Positions 53,412 through 63,571 of a stretch of 64,000 bases of DNA are shown here, one piece after another. Below the pieces are notes generated by a model. The model was not told where the DNA came from. It searched no databases and was given only the letters and a program-made list of their open reading frames with translations. The position numbers were made by a program, and so were the translations under genes. The stretch lies in contig CACJLY010000005.1 in NCBI GenBank assembly GCA_902594335.1, positions 1 to 64,000 of the forward strand, given 5' to 3'. How positions within the stretch are numbered: position 1 is the stretch's first letter; the number at the start of each line of letters is the position of its first letter. Origin of the DNA: an uncultured Pelagibacteraceae bacterium (GTDB lineage Bacteria; Pseudomonadota; Alphaproteobacteria; Pelagibacterales; Pelagibacteraceae).

Positions 53412-54341
53412 TTAATTTTTTGTAAGTCTTAAAAATACATCTTCAAGATCTCCATCATCAGTTGAAATATCTTGTATTTTTATATCTTGTTTTTTTATTT
53501 CTGTAATGATCGAGTCGATGCTTAGTTTACTCTTTTCATAGGATAAAACTAACCTCTTCCCATCATTTGATAAAACTTTTAATGACTCAAAAGTGTTATC
53601 CTTAATATAAGTTTTTTTATCTGTAGTGACATATACAATTTTTGTTTGAATTCTTTCCAAGAGATTTTTAGTAGTATCCAAAGCAACTAATTTTCCTCCA
53701 CTTAGAATACCAATTCTATCACACATTTTTTCTGCTTCCTCAAGGTAATGAGTTGTTAGTATTGTTGTTACCCCTTGCTTATTTAAAGATTTCACGTTTT
53801 CCCACAATGTGTTTCTAAGCTCCACATCTACGCCTGCGGTAGGTTCATCTAAAATTATAATTGGAGGTTGATGCACCATCGCTTTTGCTACAAGCAATCT
53901 TCTTTTCATACCACCTGATAAAGCTCTAGCATAACTGTCAGCTTGTTCCTCTAATGACACCAATTTCAATATAGTATCTGTAATTCTATCTTTTTTTCTA
54001 ATTCCATATAGTCCTGCTTGAAGCTCTAAGAGTTTTCTGGGACTAAAAAATGGATCAAAGTTCACTTCTTGTGGAACAATTCCAATAGAGGCTCTCACTT
54101 GTCTAGGATTTTTATCTAAGTTAAAACCCCAAACATTTACTTCACCACCAGTTTTTATAACTGATCCACCTAATATGTTTATAAAAGTACTTTTTCCAGC
54201 GCCATTTGGTCCTAATAGACCAAAAATTTCACCTTCTTTCACTTCTAAGTTTAAATTATTAAGCGCATGCGTTTGTTTTGAGCCGTTTTTTGAATAAACT
54301 TTATTCAAGTTTTTAACAGTTAAGACGTTTTTTTTATTCAT
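53412..54341 (-). CDS. ABC transporter ATP-binding protein (ABC-2/YadG type)
   Basis: ATPase subunit of an exporter. Walker A GPNGAGKST is at 44-52; ARALSGGMKRRLLVAKAM is the signature and IIILDEPTAGVD the Walker B; ILTTHYLEEAEKMCDRIGIL is the switch-His region. A ~80-residue C-terminal domain follows. It resembles YadG-like ABC-2 exporter ATPases in its 309 aa. The membrane partner is not next to it: it stands alone between the regA-like gene and polA. The substrate is unknown. Confidence 0.9.
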   Translation of the reverse strand: MNKKNVLTVKNLNKVYSKNGSKQTHALNNLNLEVKEGEIFGLLGPNGAGKSTFINILGGSVIKTGGEVNVWGFNLDKNPRQVRASIGIVPQEVNFDPFFSPRKLLELQAGLYGIRKKDRITDTILKLVSLEEQADSYARALSGGMKRRLLVAKAMVHQPPIIILDEPTAGVDVELRNTLWENVKSLNKQGVTTILTTHYLEEAEKMCDRIGILSGGKLVALDTTKNLLERIQTKIVYVTTDKKTYIKDNTFESLKVLSNDGKRLVLSYEKSKLSIDSIITEIKKQDIKIQDISTDDGDLEDVFLRLTKN

Positions 54342-54391
54342 ATGAGGGCATACATTTATTACATTTATAAAAATTAAGATATCATTACATT

Positions 54392-57166
54392 ATGGAGAAA
54401 ATTAAAAAAAGTGACCATTTTTACTTAATAGATGGTTCGGGATACATTTTTAGAGCATATTATGCCCTTCCTCCTTTAACTAGAAAAAGTGATGGATTGC
54501 CAGTTGGTGCTGTCAGTGGTTTTTGTAATATGCTTTTTAAGTTATTAGAAGACTCTAAATCTGATGATAATTTAGAAAAACCTACACACTTTGCTGTAAT
54601 ATTTGATTCAGCAAGAAAAAATTTTAGAAATGAAATATATTCAGAGTATAAAGGAAATAGATCTGATGCACCTGACGATCTAATTCCTCAATTTGAATAC
54701 ATCAGGCAATCTGTAAAAGCCTTTAATTTACCTTCCATTGAGTTAATCAATTATGAGGCAGATGATTTAATTGCAACTTATGTAGAGAAAATTTTAGATT
54801 TAGGTGCAAAGGTAACAATTGTTTCTTCTGACAAAGATTTAATGCAGCTTTATAAAAAAGGAGTGAGAATTTATGATCCAATGAAGAATAAATTTATAAA
54901 TCAAGAAGATGTACATAATAAATTTGGAGTTACTCCAGAAAAAGTAATAGATGTCCAATCATTAGCTGGTGATAGCACAGATAACGTACCTGGTGTGCCT
55001 GGTATAGGAGTTAAAACTGCTGCTGAATTGATAAATCAATATGGAAGTTTAGAAAATTTATTAAAAAATGCATCAAAAATAAAACAAAATAAAAGAAGAG
55101 AAACTTTAATAGAAAACAAGGACGATGCAATTATTAGTAAAAAACTAGTTACATTAAAAAAAGACGTGCCTGTAAAAAATAAAATTGAAGAATTTATATT
55201 GAAAAGTGTTGATCAAAATAAGCTTTATACTTTTCTAAGAGAAATGGAATTTAATAGGCTATTGAGTTCTGCCATCTCAAAGTATGGGGGCACAAATAAT
55301 TCTGGAAATAAAGATTTTGAAAAAAATTCAGAAAAAACATCAGAAATTAAGAAAAAAAATTACCAATTAATTAAAAATGAGAAGGAAATTGAAGATTGGA
55401 TGAAACAATCTGAGGAAATGGGTGAATTTGCAATAGATACTGAAACAACTTCATTAGACCCTCACACAGCAAAGTTAGTGGGTATTTCAATTTCTAATAG
55501 AATTGGGAATGCATGTTATATCCCATTAAATCATGTCAGTGGCAATAATCTTAACGAAAAAAAAGTCTTAAGTGTTCTAAAAAATTATTTAGAAGATAAG
55601 AGTATTAAAAAAATAGGACAAAATATTAAGTTTGACTTCATTGTCTTTTATCACCGTGGAATAACTTTAAATTCTATGGAAGATACTATGCTTATGTCTT
55701 ACACACTAGATGCTGGTAAAAATAGGCATAATATGGATACTCTTTCCGAGATCCATCTAGGTCATAAAACTATAAAATTTAAAGATTTAGTTGGGACAGG
55801 GAAAAAACAACTTAATTTTTCTGAAGTTAGTATATCTGAGGCTAAAGATTATGCTGCTGAAGATGCAGATATTACATTTAGATTGTACAAGATTTTTTTA
55901 AAATCATTAAAAGCAGAAAAATTATTGAATATTTATGAGTTATTTGAAAAACCATTAATTAAAATACTAGCAGAGATGGAGATAAAAGGTATTAAACTTG
56001 ATAAATCTTCACTAAACAAACTGTCTTCAAAATTTGCATCTAAAATTGAAAAATTAGAAAAATCTATTTTTAAGATTTCAAAGAAAATATTTAACATTGG
56101 ATCAACTAAGCAACTTGGTGAAATAATGTACAACGATTTAAAAATAGCAGCTTTAAAAAAAACAAAAAAAGGAAGTTTTGCTACTAGTGCTTCAGTTTTA
56201 GAAGATTTAGCTTTTAAAGGTTATGAATTTCCAAAACTTATATTGGAATGGAGGCAAATTAGTAAGCTTAAAAATACTTACTCAGATGCATTGCCAGAAC
56301 ATATAAATCAAAATACTAAAAGAGTTCATACATCTTTTTTGTTAGCAGCTACTACAACAGGTAGACTTGCATCCAGTGATCCGAATCTACAAAATATTCC
56401 AATTAAATCAGATGATGGTAAGGATATTAGAAAAGCGTTTGTTTCTGAAAAAAACAACAAATTAATTTCAGCAGACTACAACCAAGTTGAGATGAGAATT
56501 TTGGCTGATCTAGCAGATGTAAAACAGCTAAAAAAGGCATTTTTAAACAATGAGGATATTCATACTTTGACAGCCAGTCAGGTTTTTGGAAAAGAAATTA
56601 ATAAAATTGATTCAGAAACAAGAAGAAAAGCAAAAGCAATCAACTTTGGAATAATCTATGGTATTTCTCAATATGGTCTAGCCAAACAAATCAATGTTTC
56701 AAATAATGAAGCAGAAGAATTTTTAAATTCTTATTTTAAAAAATTCCCAGAAATTAAAGATTATATGAAAACAACAGTGAATTTTTGCAGAAAAAGTGGC
56801 TATGTGAGTAATATATTTGGAAGAAAAACCCATCTCACAGGAATTAACGATAAAAATTTTAATATAAGAAATTTTCAGGAGAGAGCGGCGATAAATGCCC
56901 CAATTCAAGGGTCAGCATCAGAGATAATGAGATTAGCAATGATCAGGATAAATAAAGAAATCTCCAATAACAAAAATAATAGTTTAAAAATGTTGTTACA
57001 AATACACGATGAATTAATTTTTGAAGAAAGCTTAAAAGAAATAAAAAAAAGTACTAAATTAATTAAGGATTTGATGTTGAGTGTTAAGGATAGTGAACTT
57101 CACTCATTTTCAATACCTCTTTTAGTCGATGTGAATATTGGAGAAAATTGGGGTGAACTTCATTGA
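54392..57166 (+). CDS. polA: DNA polymerase I
   Basis: Gap-filling and Okazaki-fragment polymerase. The domains are a 5'-3' nuclease (1-295, with YEADDLIATY, SSDKDLMQL and GDSTDNVPGVPGIGVKTA), an intact 3'-5' exonuclease (FAIDTETTSL at about 347-356, AAEDADITFRLY), and the polymerase (RRKAKAINFGIIYGIS in the O helix at about 742-757, SADYNQVEMRIL, HDELIFEE near 872). Phe in the INFGIIYG helix is the usual residue that discriminates against ddNTPs. The protein has 924 aa. The 50-base gap to the divergent ABC gene has no promoter that I can defend. Confidence 0.97.
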   Translation: MEKIKKSDHFYLIDGSGYIFRAYYALPPLTRKSDGLPVGAVSGFCNMLFKLLEDSKSDDNLEKPTHFAVIFDSARKNFRNEIYSEYKGNRSDAPDDLIPQFEYIRQSVKAFNLPSIELINYEADDLIATYVEKILDLGAKVTIVSSDKDLMQLYKKGVRIYDPMKNKFINQEDVHNKFGVTPEKVIDVQSLAGDSTDNVPGVPGIGVKTAAELINQYGSLENLLKNASKIKQNKRRETLIENKDDAIISKKLVTLKKDVPVKNKIEEFILKSVDQNKLYTFLREMEFNRLLSSAISKYGGTNNSGNKDFEKNSEKTSEIKKKNYQLIKNEKEIEDWMKQSEEMGEFAIDTETTSLDPHTAKLVGISISNRIGNACYIPLNHVSGNNLNEKKVLSVLKNYLEDKSIKKIGQNIKFDFIVFYHRGITLNSMEDTMLMSYTLDAGKNRHNMDTLSEIHLGHKTIKFKDLVGTGKKQLNFSEVSISEAKDYAAEDADITFRLYKIFLKSLKAEKLLNIYELFEKPLIKILAEMEIKGIKLDKSSLNKLSSKFASKIEKLEKSIFKISKKIFNIGSTKQLGEIMYNDLKIAALKKTKKGSFATSASVLEDLAFKGYEFPKLILEWRQISKLKNTYSDALPEHINQNTKRVHTSFLLAATTTGRLASSDPNLQNIPIKSDDGKDIRKAFVSEKNNKLISADYNQVEMRILADLADVKQLKKAFLNNEDIHTLTASQVFGKEINKIDSETRRKAKAINFGIIYGISQYGLAKQINVSNNEAEEFLNSYFKKFPEIKDYMKTTVNFCRKSGYVSNIFGRKTHLTGINDKNFNIRNFQERAAINAPIQGSASEIMRLAMIRINKEISNNKNNSLKMLLQIHDELIFEESLKEIKKSTKLIKDLMLSVKDSELHSFSIPLLVDVNIGENWGELH

Positions 57167-57176
57167 AAACAAACAA

Positions 57177-57205
57177 TTGCCCTAATCTGAACAATTTAGT
57201 ATTTT
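57177..57205 (+). promoter_or_regulatory. Candidate promoter of chvI-chvG
   Basis: TTGCCC (57177-57182) and TATTTT (57200-57205) with a 17-base spacer, in the polA-chvI gap. The predicted start is about 5 bases before the ATG. Confidence 0.45.
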
Positions 57206-57216
57206 TAAACTAATTT

Positions 57217-57921
57217 ATGTCTCAAACAATTGCGTTAGTAGATGACGATAGAAATTTATTAACATCTGTACAAATGGCTTTAGAAAAGGAAGGTTTTAAA
57301 GTTCAAACTTATATTGATGGTGAAAATGCTCTTGTTGGATTATCAAGAACACCACCTGATCTTGCTGTGATTGATATTAAAATGCCAAGAATGGATGGCG
57401 AAGAACTTCTAAGAAAACTTAGAAAAAAAACTTCTATGCCAGTTATTTTTTTAACTTCTAAAGATGAAGTAACCGACGAGGTTAGTGGTTTAAAACTCGG
57501 TGCAGACGACTTTGTTGGCAAAACAGGAGGATTTTCAACTAAAGTTTTAGTTGAAAGAATTAAAGTACAATTAAGAAAAAAAGATAAGGACATCAATATA
57601 GAAGAAAATAAAAATGTAATTTCTCATGGTAAGTTAAAATTAGATCCTTCCCAACTCGAATGTGAGTGGGATGGTAAACAATTGCCTGATAAACTGACTA
57701 CAACTGAATTTAAAATTGTTGAGGAGCTAGCAAAAAGACCGGGAATGATTAAAGAGAGAGCCTTACTCATGGACGTAGCTTATCGAGAAGACACAGATAT
57801 AGAAGACAGGACTATTGATAGTCATGTTAAAAGAATAAGAAAAAAATTTAAAAAGGTAGATAGTGATTTTTCAGCAATTGAAACAAGATATGGAAGTGGA
57901 TATAGATGGAATGTTAAATAA
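57217..57921 (+). CDS. chvI: Response regulator ChvI-like (OmpR family)
   Basis: Two-component regulator paired with the ChvG-like kinase 5 bases downstream; in other alphaproteobacteria the pair controls envelope and acid responses. The receiver domain has Asp9-10, phospho-Asp53 in VIDIKMPRMDG, and Thr in FLTSKD. The lysine motif, normally KPF, reads KTGGF, without the conserved proline and with extra residues. The OmpR winged helix covers about 130-234 (LTTTEFKIVEELAKRPGMIKER, DRTIDSHVKRIRKKFK, RYGSGYRW). The length is 234 aa. Confidence 0.93.
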   Translation: MSQTIALVDDDRNLLTSVQMALEKEGFKVQTYIDGENALVGLSRTPPDLAVIDIKMPRMDGEELLRKLRKKTSMPVIFLTSKDEVTDEVSGLKLGADDFVGKTGGFSTKVLVERIKVQLRKKDKDINIEENKNVISHGKLKLDPSQLECEWDGKQLPDKLTTTEFKIVEELAKRPGMIKERALLMDVAYREDTDIEDRTIDSHVKRIRKKFKKVDSDFSAIETRYGSGYRWNVK

Positions 57922-57926
57922 TAATT

Positions 57927-59429
57927 ATGGGAAAAATACTAAAAAATCTCTCTATATTGCAGAAATTCCTTTTTATAAATCTAGTAGTCTTCATATTTAT
58001 AATAATAATCACTTTTTTTTACTTAAGTGCTATTCAAAAAAATTTGATTAATGAAAAACAAAAAAATCATACAGATATAATTTCTCAAACAATATTAAAT
58101 CTTGAAAAATCAAATATAAAATTAAATGAATACGGAATAAGCGAATTTTTATTTTCCAAAAAATCCCGATTTCCTTATTTTGAAAAACTAGATAGAGTAA
58201 TATTTTTTGACGATAAATTGAATTGGATTGGAGATACAAGATCTATTCCGTCTTCATTATTACTAATTGAAGAATTAACTGAACAATCGAGTGAGAATAA
58301 TTTTAGTAATCAAGAAAATAAAAATGAAACAATTTTTGATGAAGATCTTAATAAATATTATTTATCAGGATCTGAAAAATCTTTAACTAATTTAAAACAA
58401 ATGCAAGAACAGTTTTTTGTTTTTAGTATTAAGAGTGTTAATTATTTGAATAATAATGGCTATATTCTTATATCTGAAAATGCTGATAATATAATTGCAC
58501 AAATTGAAGAGAGAGAGAAATTTATAATTAGAACAGCTCTTGTGGTACTTTTGGTTATCATTATTTTTTCATATGTCTTAAATAGATATTTTTTAAATCC
58601 CATTAAAAATTTAGTTACTTATACAAAAATTATAAAAGACAAAAGTAACGAAAAAACAGATATAGAAAGAGTTAAGAAAAGAAATGATGAATTAGGAATA
58701 CTGTCAAAATCGCTTGATGAAATGACTAGTGAATTAAATAAAAGAATTGCAACCGCTGAAAATTATTCAACAGACCTACTTCATGAAATTAGAAATCCTC
58801 TTGCTTCATTAAAAAGTGCATCTGAGATAATTTCAGAAACAGAGGATAAAACTAAAAGAGAAAAATTAATTAATATCGTTTCTCATGATGTTGAGAGAAT
58901 AGAAAGATTAATTACTGATTATTCTCAAATGCTGAAAGATGAGGCAGTAATTTCAACAGAAAAAATGCAAAAAATTGATATAAAAGATATTGCAAAATCT
59001 GTGGTTGATGATTTTAATAATATTTATAATTCAAAGAGAAAAATACAAATAAGATTAAAGTCTAATGGATCTGAGAATTATTTTATACTTGGTATCAACA
59101 ATAGGATAGAACAAATTATTGCAAATTTACTTGAAAATTCAATTTCTTTTAGTGATGAGAATCAGGAAATTATAGTAGAGGTCAGTAAAGACAAAGAAGG
59201 TAAGCCAAGACTTGTCGTAATTGACGAGGGGACTGGTTTTAGTGAGAAGGATACCGCTAAAATTTTCAATAGATTTTATAGTAATAGACCTGAAAATTTT
59301 GGTGAGCACTCTGGTTTAGGCCTAAATATAGTGAAAAACTTAGTTGAATTACATAACGGACAAATTAAAGCTGAAAATAATAAAGAGAGGGGTGCAAAAG
59401 TTGAAATTATTTTCCCGGCGACCCAATGA
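57927..59429 (+). CDS. chvG: Sensor histidine kinase ChvG-like
   Basis: Membrane kinase for ChvI. Two transmembrane segments (about 13-34 and 195-215) flank a periplasmic sensor of ~160 residues. HAMP follows, then the H-box with His286 in LLHEIRNPLASLKSASEI, the N-box IEQIIANLLENSISFSD, the G1 box DEGTGFSEKD, and HSGLGLNIVKNLVELHNG. It has 500 aa. The gene order chvI-chvG is usual in alphaproteobacteria. Confidence 0.92.
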   Translation: MGKILKNLSILQKFLFINLVVFIFIIIITFFYLSAIQKNLINEKQKNHTDIISQTILNLEKSNIKLNEYGISEFLFSKKSRFPYFEKLDRVIFFDDKLNWIGDTRSIPSSLLLIEELTEQSSENNFSNQENKNETIFDEDLNKYYLSGSEKSLTNLKQMQEQFFVFSIKSVNYLNNNGYILISENADNIIAQIEEREKFIIRTALVVLLVIIIFSYVLNRYFLNPIKNLVTYTKIIKDKSNEKTDIERVKKRNDELGILSKSLDEMTSELNKRIATAENYSTDLLHEIRNPLASLKSASEIISETEDKTKREKLINIVSHDVERIERLITDYSQMLKDEAVISTEKMQKIDIKDIAKSVVDDFNNIYNSKRKIQIRLKSNGSENYFILGINNRIEQIIANLLENSISFSDENQEIIVEVSKDKEGKPRLVVIDEGTGFSEKDTAKIFNRFYSNRPENFGEHSGLGLNIVKNLVELHNGQIKAENNKERGAKVEIIFPATQ

Positions 59430-59471
59430 AAAGTTGATTAATATAAATAAAGTTGCTACAAGCCGTACCTT

Positions 59472-60758
59472 ATGACAGATTATAAAGTAAAAGATATTAA
59501 CGAAGCAGAATTTGGAAGAAAAGAAATCTCTCTAGCAGAGACTGAAATGCCAGGATTAATGGCAGTAAGAACCGAATATAAAGGCAAAAATCCACTAAAA
59601 GGTGCAAGAATTTTAGGTTGTCTTCATATGACAATTCAAACAGCAGTTTTGATTGAAACTCTTGTTGATTTAGGTGCAGAATGTAGATGGTCTTCATGCA
59701 ATATATTCTCAACACAAGATCATGCAGCAGCAGCAATTGCAAAAGCTGGTATCCCAGTATTTGCTTGGAAGGGTGAGACAGAGGAAGAATACTGGTGGTG
59801 TGTTAAACAAACAATTGAGGGTAAAAAAGACTGGATACCTAACATGATTTTAGATGATGGTGGTGATCTTACTGCTCTTATGCATAAAGATTATAAAGAT
59901 TTATTAAAAGGCATAAAAGGTTTAAGTGAAGAAACGACAACAGGTGTCTTGGCACTTAAAAAAATGGAAGAACAAGGTCAATTGTTAGTGCCAGCAATTA
60001 ATGTAAACGACTCAGTTACAAAATCAAAATTTGATAACCTATATGGATGTAGAGAAAGTTTAGTTGACGGAATTAAAAGAGCTACTGATGTAATGATGTC
60101 AGGAAAGGTTGCAATCGTTGCAGGCTTTGGTGATGTTGGAAAAGGGAGTGCAGCATCTTTAAGACAAAGTGGAGCAAGAGTGTTGGTAACTGAAACTGAT
60201 CCTATTTGTGCATTGCAAGCTGCTATGGAAGGTTACGAAGTAGTTTTAATGGATGAAATGATTGGTCAAGCAGATATTGTTGTAACTGCAACTGGAAATA
60301 AAGATGTAGTAACGGCAGATCATATGAGAGCTATGAAAGATAGATCTATTCTATGTAATATTGGACACTTTGATAACGAAATTCAAGTTGAGGCTTTGAA
60401 AAATTATAAATGGGATGAGGTAAAACCTCAGGTTCACGAAATAACATTCCCAGATGACAAAAGATTAATTTTGTTAGCTGAGGGGAGACTTGTAAATTTA
60501 GGTTGTGGAACTGGCCACCCAAGCTTTGTAATGAGTGCATCATTCACCAATCAGGTTATTGCTCAAATTGAGCTTTGGAACAATTCAGACAACTATGAAA
60601 ATAAAGTTTATGTGCTTCCTAAACACTTAGATGAAAAAGTGGCAAGACTCCACTTAGATAAAGTTGGTGCAAAATTAACACCATTATCAAAAGAACAAGC
60701 CGACTATATAAGTGTAACACCAGAGGGACCATACAAGCCTCATGCTTATCGCTACTAG
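59472..60758 (+). CDS. ahcY: Adenosylhomocysteinase
   Basis: NAD-dependent hydrolysis of S-adenosylhomocysteine to homocysteine and adenosine, which removes the inhibitor of methyltransferases. [55 protein letters not shown], and [21 protein letters not shown] (NAD) are diagnostic; the C-terminus KPHAYRY is typical. It has 428 aa. The 42-base upstream gap is too short for, and shows no sign of, an SAH riboswitch. Its 3' end overlaps tsaE by 17 bases. Confidence 0.97.
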   Translation: MTDYKVKDINEAEFGRKEISLAETEMPGLMAVRTEYKGKNPLKGARILGCLHMTIQTAVLIETLVDLGAECRWSSCNIFSTQDHAAAAIAKAGIPVFAWKGETEEEYWWCVKQTIEGKKDWIPNMILDDGGDLTALMHKDYKDLLKGIKGLSEETTTGVLALKKMEEQGQLLVPAINVNDSVTKSKFDNLYGCRESLVDGIKRATDVMMSGKVAIVAGFGDVGKGSAASLRQSGARVLVTETDPICALQAAMEGYEVVLMDEMIGQADIVVTATGNKDVVTADHMRAMKDRSILCNIGHFDNEIQVEALKNYKWDEVKPQVHEITFPDDKRLILLAEGRLVNLGCGTGHPSFVMSASFTNQVIAQIELWNNSDNYENKVYVLPKHLDEKVARLHLDKVGAKLTPLSKEQADYISVTPEGPYKPHAYRY

Positions 60759-61221
60759 AAGTGGCAAAATAAATATTTCTAAAGAAAAAGATACAAAAAT
60801 TGTAGCTGAAAGACTTTGTAAAGTTATCAATTTAGGTGATTTCATACTTTTAACTGGGGATTTAGGTGTAGGAAAAACTACTTTCATTAAATACATCATA
60901 AATTCTCTACAAAGAATAAATAGACAAGAAATATCAGAAGTTCCTAGTCCTACTTTTAATATTACTAATGAGTATCAGATAAAAAAAATTATAATAAAGC
61001 ACTACGATTTATACAGAATTAAAAATGAAAAAGAGCTTAATAACTTAGGAATCCAAGAAAATTTAAAAAAACAAATAACTCTAATTGAATGGCCCAAAAT
61101 AGCAAAAAAGCTCAAAATTAAAAATAGTATTAGTTTAATATTTAAATATAATAAAAGCTATACCGAGCGTTATCTATCAATAATTTCTAAAAACAAAAAA
61201 ATAATTAATGAATTTAAATAA
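60742..61221 (+). CDS. tsaE: tRNA threonylcarbamoyladenosine synthesis ATPase TsaE
   Basis: Needed with TsaB/TsaD for the t6A37 modification of ANN-decoding tRNAs. Walker [10 protein letters not shown] is at 39-47; [16 protein letters not shown] and LIEWP are family signatures. It has 159 aa. It starts within ahcY (17-base overlap) and overlaps the kinase gene downstream by 14 bases. The tsaE-amgK-murU order is common in alphaproteobacteria. Confidence 0.95.
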   Translation: MLIATRSGKINISKEKDTKIVAERLCKVINLGDFILLTGDLGVGKTTFIKYIINSLQRINRQEISEVPSPTFNITNEYQIKKIIIKHYDLYRIKNEKELNNLGIQENLKKQITLIEWPKIAKKLKIKNSISLIFKYNKSYTERYLSIISKNKKIINEFK

Positions 61222-62158
61222 GTTAAAAAAACTAACTGGAGATGCATCATTTAGAAATTTTTATAGAGGAAAAAAAAATATTCTTGTTCATTGTGTAAAA
61301 AACAAAAAAAGTAATTTGCTAGAATATGATGCTGTCAATAAAATATTAATAAAAAAAAATATTTTAGCTCCAAGATTAATATCCCAGAATTACAAAAATA
61401 ATTATATTGAGATTGAGGATTTTGGTGATTTAACAGTTTTTAAAAAATTTCAAAAAAAATCAATAAATAAAAAAATTTACTATAAAAAAATTCTAAATTT
61501 ATTAATCAAAATTATAAATATTAAAATTAAGTATCAAAAAACATTTTTGAAAACAAATTATAAAGTGCCAGACTATTCATTAAAAAAATTATTAGATGAG
61601 TCTAATTTATTCTTAGACTGGTATTTACCAAAATTTGTTAAAAGAGGGAAAAATAAAATTTTAAAAATTAAACTTAATAAGATATTTAAAAAATTACTAA
61701 ATAATATCTATTATAAAAATAAAGTTTTTGTGCATCGAGATTTTCATATATCAAATTTAATGATAACTAAAAAAGGTTTAGCGCTGATAGATAGTCAAGA
61801 TGCAGTCTATGGTAACATTGCATATGATTTAGCTTCTCTTATCGATGATGTTAGGTTTAAAACAGACGTAAAGACTAAAAAATATATTTTTGATGAATTC
61901 ATAAAAAAAAATAAACAATTAAATCTTAAAAAGTTCAAAAATGACTTTGAGATCTTATCCGTCTTAAGGAATTTGAAAATAATTGGCATATTTACTAGAT
62001 TATCTGTGAGAGATAAAAAAAATAAATATCTTAAACTTATACCTCACGCATGGGAGTTAATCGATTACAGAACTTTGAATAATCCAATATTTAAAGACTT
62101 AAATTACCTTTTAAGTAAAAACTTTGATAGAAAAATTAGAAAATCTCATGAAAATTAA
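61208..62158 (+). CDS. amgK: N-acetylmuramate/N-acetylglucosamine kinase AmgK-like phosphotransferase
   Basis: Aminoglycoside-phosphotransferase-fold protein (316 aa). LTGDASFRNFYR near the N-terminus, the catalytic HRDFHISNLMI (from about 176) and the metal-binding IDSQDAVYGNIAYDLASLIDD are present. AmgK phosphorylates the anomeric position of MurNAc in the recycling bypass that leads through MurU to UDP-MurNAc. The assignment rests on the fold plus the overlapping murU-like gene. The gene is very Lys/Asn/Ile-rich even for this genome. Confidence 0.87.
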   Translation: MNLNKLKKLTGDASFRNFYRGKKNILVHCVKNKKSNLLEYDAVNKILIKKNILAPRLISQNYKNNYIEIEDFGDLTVFKKFQKKSINKKIYYKKILNLLIKIINIKIKYQKTFLKTNYKVPDYSLKKLLDESNLFLDWYLPKFVKRGKNKILKIKLNKIFKKLLNNIYYKNKVFVHRDFHISNLMITKKGLALIDSQDAVYGNIAYDLASLIDDVRFKTDVKTKKYIFDEFIKKNKQLNLKKFKNDFEILSVLRNLKIIGIFTRLSVRDKKNKYLKLIPHAWELIDYRTLNNPIFKDLNYLLSKNFDRKIRKSHEN

Positions 62159-62834
62159 AACTGCCCTAATACTCTGTGCTGGATTTGGCAAGAGAGTACA
62201 ACCGATAACAGACAGTTTGCCTAAGCCATTAATAGTTTATAAAAATGAAACTTTATTAGAAAATACAATTAATTTTCTTACAAAAATAAAAATCGAAAAA
62301 ATCAAAATTAATGTTTTTTATTTAAAAGAAAAGATTATTGATTTTATCAATAGTAAAAATTTCCCAATCAATATTGAAATTGTAGATGATGGTGAGACAA
62401 TCTTAGGTACAGGGGGTGGTACGCTAAATCTTATTAACAAATCTAATGAGGATGATGTTCTAGTCATCAATCCAGATACAATTTGGGATGATGGTTATAT
62501 CAACTCAATTCACGCTATGAAAAAAATTTACTTTGAAAGAAAAATGAAAAACATTTTATTAATTGTAAATAACTCAACATGTTTTGATAAAAGATTTAAT
62601 GGAGATTTTGAGATAAAAAATAATATACTTCTTAAAGAAAAAATAAATAATTTTAAATATACTGGATGTCAAATATTTAATAAGGAATTAATATCACATA
62701 AACAATTAAATTATTTTCCTATGTCTGAAATATGGGATGAACTTTTGAGAGAAAGTAAACTTTATGGTTTTGAGCATAAAGGTGAATTTAAGCATTTAAC
62801 TGATTTTGAAATATATGAAAAATTATTTATTTAG
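62148..62834 (+). CDS. murU: MurU-like sugar-1-phosphate nucleotidyltransferase
   Basis: Nucleotidyltransferase that would convert MurNAc-1-phosphate and UTP to UDP-MurNAc. ALILCAGFGKRVQPITDSLPKPLI is the nucleotide-binding signature; GTGGGTLNLI and VINPDTIWDDGY are the sugar and metal sites. I choose the ATG at 62148, just before this motif and overlapping amgK by 11 bases; a TTG at 62124 would only add eight unlikely residues. It has 228 aa from this start. It ends in a 4-base convergent overlap with gpmA. Confidence 0.88.
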   Translation: MKIKTALILCAGFGKRVQPITDSLPKPLIVYKNETLLENTINFLTKIKIEKIKINVFYLKEKIIDFINSKNFPINIEIVDDGETILGTGGGTLNLINKSNEDDVLVINPDTIWDDGYINSIHAMKKIYFERKMKNILLIVNNSTCFDKRFNGDFEIKNNILLKEKINNFKYTGCQIFNKELISHKQLNYFPMSEIWDELLRESKLYGFEHKGEFKHLTDFEIYEKLFI

Positions 62835-63541
62835 TAAACTAAAAGATCTTTTGCTCTATCTTTATCTAAATATCTAGCTTGTTTAATCTTTCCTTTTTCA
62901 GTTTCAATCAATAAAGGATTGCCAGTTGGTATTTCTAAGCTTGAAATCTTTTCATTATCTAAATTAAATAAATATTTACATAATGATCTAATCGAATTTC
63001 CATGGGCTGATACAATAATATTTTTATTTAATTTTGGTTCAATATTTTTTTTGTAAAAAGGTATTACCCTTTCATAAGTATTTTTTAATGACTCTGTATC
63101 TGGAATTTTATCTTTGGGAACATTTTTATATATGTCAATATTCGCTGGATGATACGGGCTTGTTTTTTTTAAAGGCTCTGGTGGGTTATCCCAAGATCTT
63201 CTAAAAGTATGAATTTTTTCTTCTCCATAAAGTTTTTTCATTTCATCTTTATTTAAACCTGTTAAAGCTCCATAGTGCCTTTCATTTAGTTCCCAAGCAT
63301 TAACAATATCCTGATCTTTAACTCTCATTGTATTGAGTATTAAATTTAGTGTCTCAATCGATCTTGTCTGTAAAGATGTATAAAAATAAGATAATTCAAG
63401 GTTTAATTCCTTAATTAATTCTCCTGCCTTACAAGCTTCAAGTTTGCCCTTAGCAGCTAAACCCACATCAACCCAGCCAGTAAAACGGTTTTCTAAGTTC
63501 CATTCGCTTTGTCCGTGTCTAACAAGTATTAAATTATTCAT
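62831..63541 (-). CDS. gpmA: 2,3-Bisphosphoglycerate-dependent phosphoglycerate mutase
   Basis: Interconverts 3- and 2-phosphoglycerate through a phosphohistidine. LVRHGQSEWNLENRFTGWVDVGL holds the catalytic His9; ELNERHYGALTGLNKDEM, HTFRRSWDNPPEP and VSAHGNSIRSLCKYL (second His) are typical of the cofactor-dependent type. It has 236 aa. It stands alone on the minus strand between murU and the zeta-inhibitor gene; a TATAAT lies upstream, but I see no matching -35. Confidence 0.95.
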   Translation of the reverse strand: MNNLILVRHGQSEWNLENRFTGWVDVGLAAKGKLEACKAGELIKELNLELSYFYTSLQTRSIETLNLILNTMRVKDQDIVNAWELNERHYGALTGLNKDEMKKLYGEEKIHTFRRSWDNPPEPLKKTSPYHPANIDIYKNVPKDKIPDTESLKNTYERVIPFYKKNIEPKLNKNIIVSAHGNSIRSLCKYLFNLDNEKISSLEIPTGNPLLIETEKGKIKQARYLDKDRAKDLLVY

Positions 63542-63571
63542 AAATTTAACACAAATATAAATTAAATTATA

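Noticed and set aside
59430-59471. Possible SAH or SAM riboswitch before ahcY
   Set aside because: The gap is only 42 bases and none of the conserved aptamer blocks can be found there or in the preceding end of chvG.
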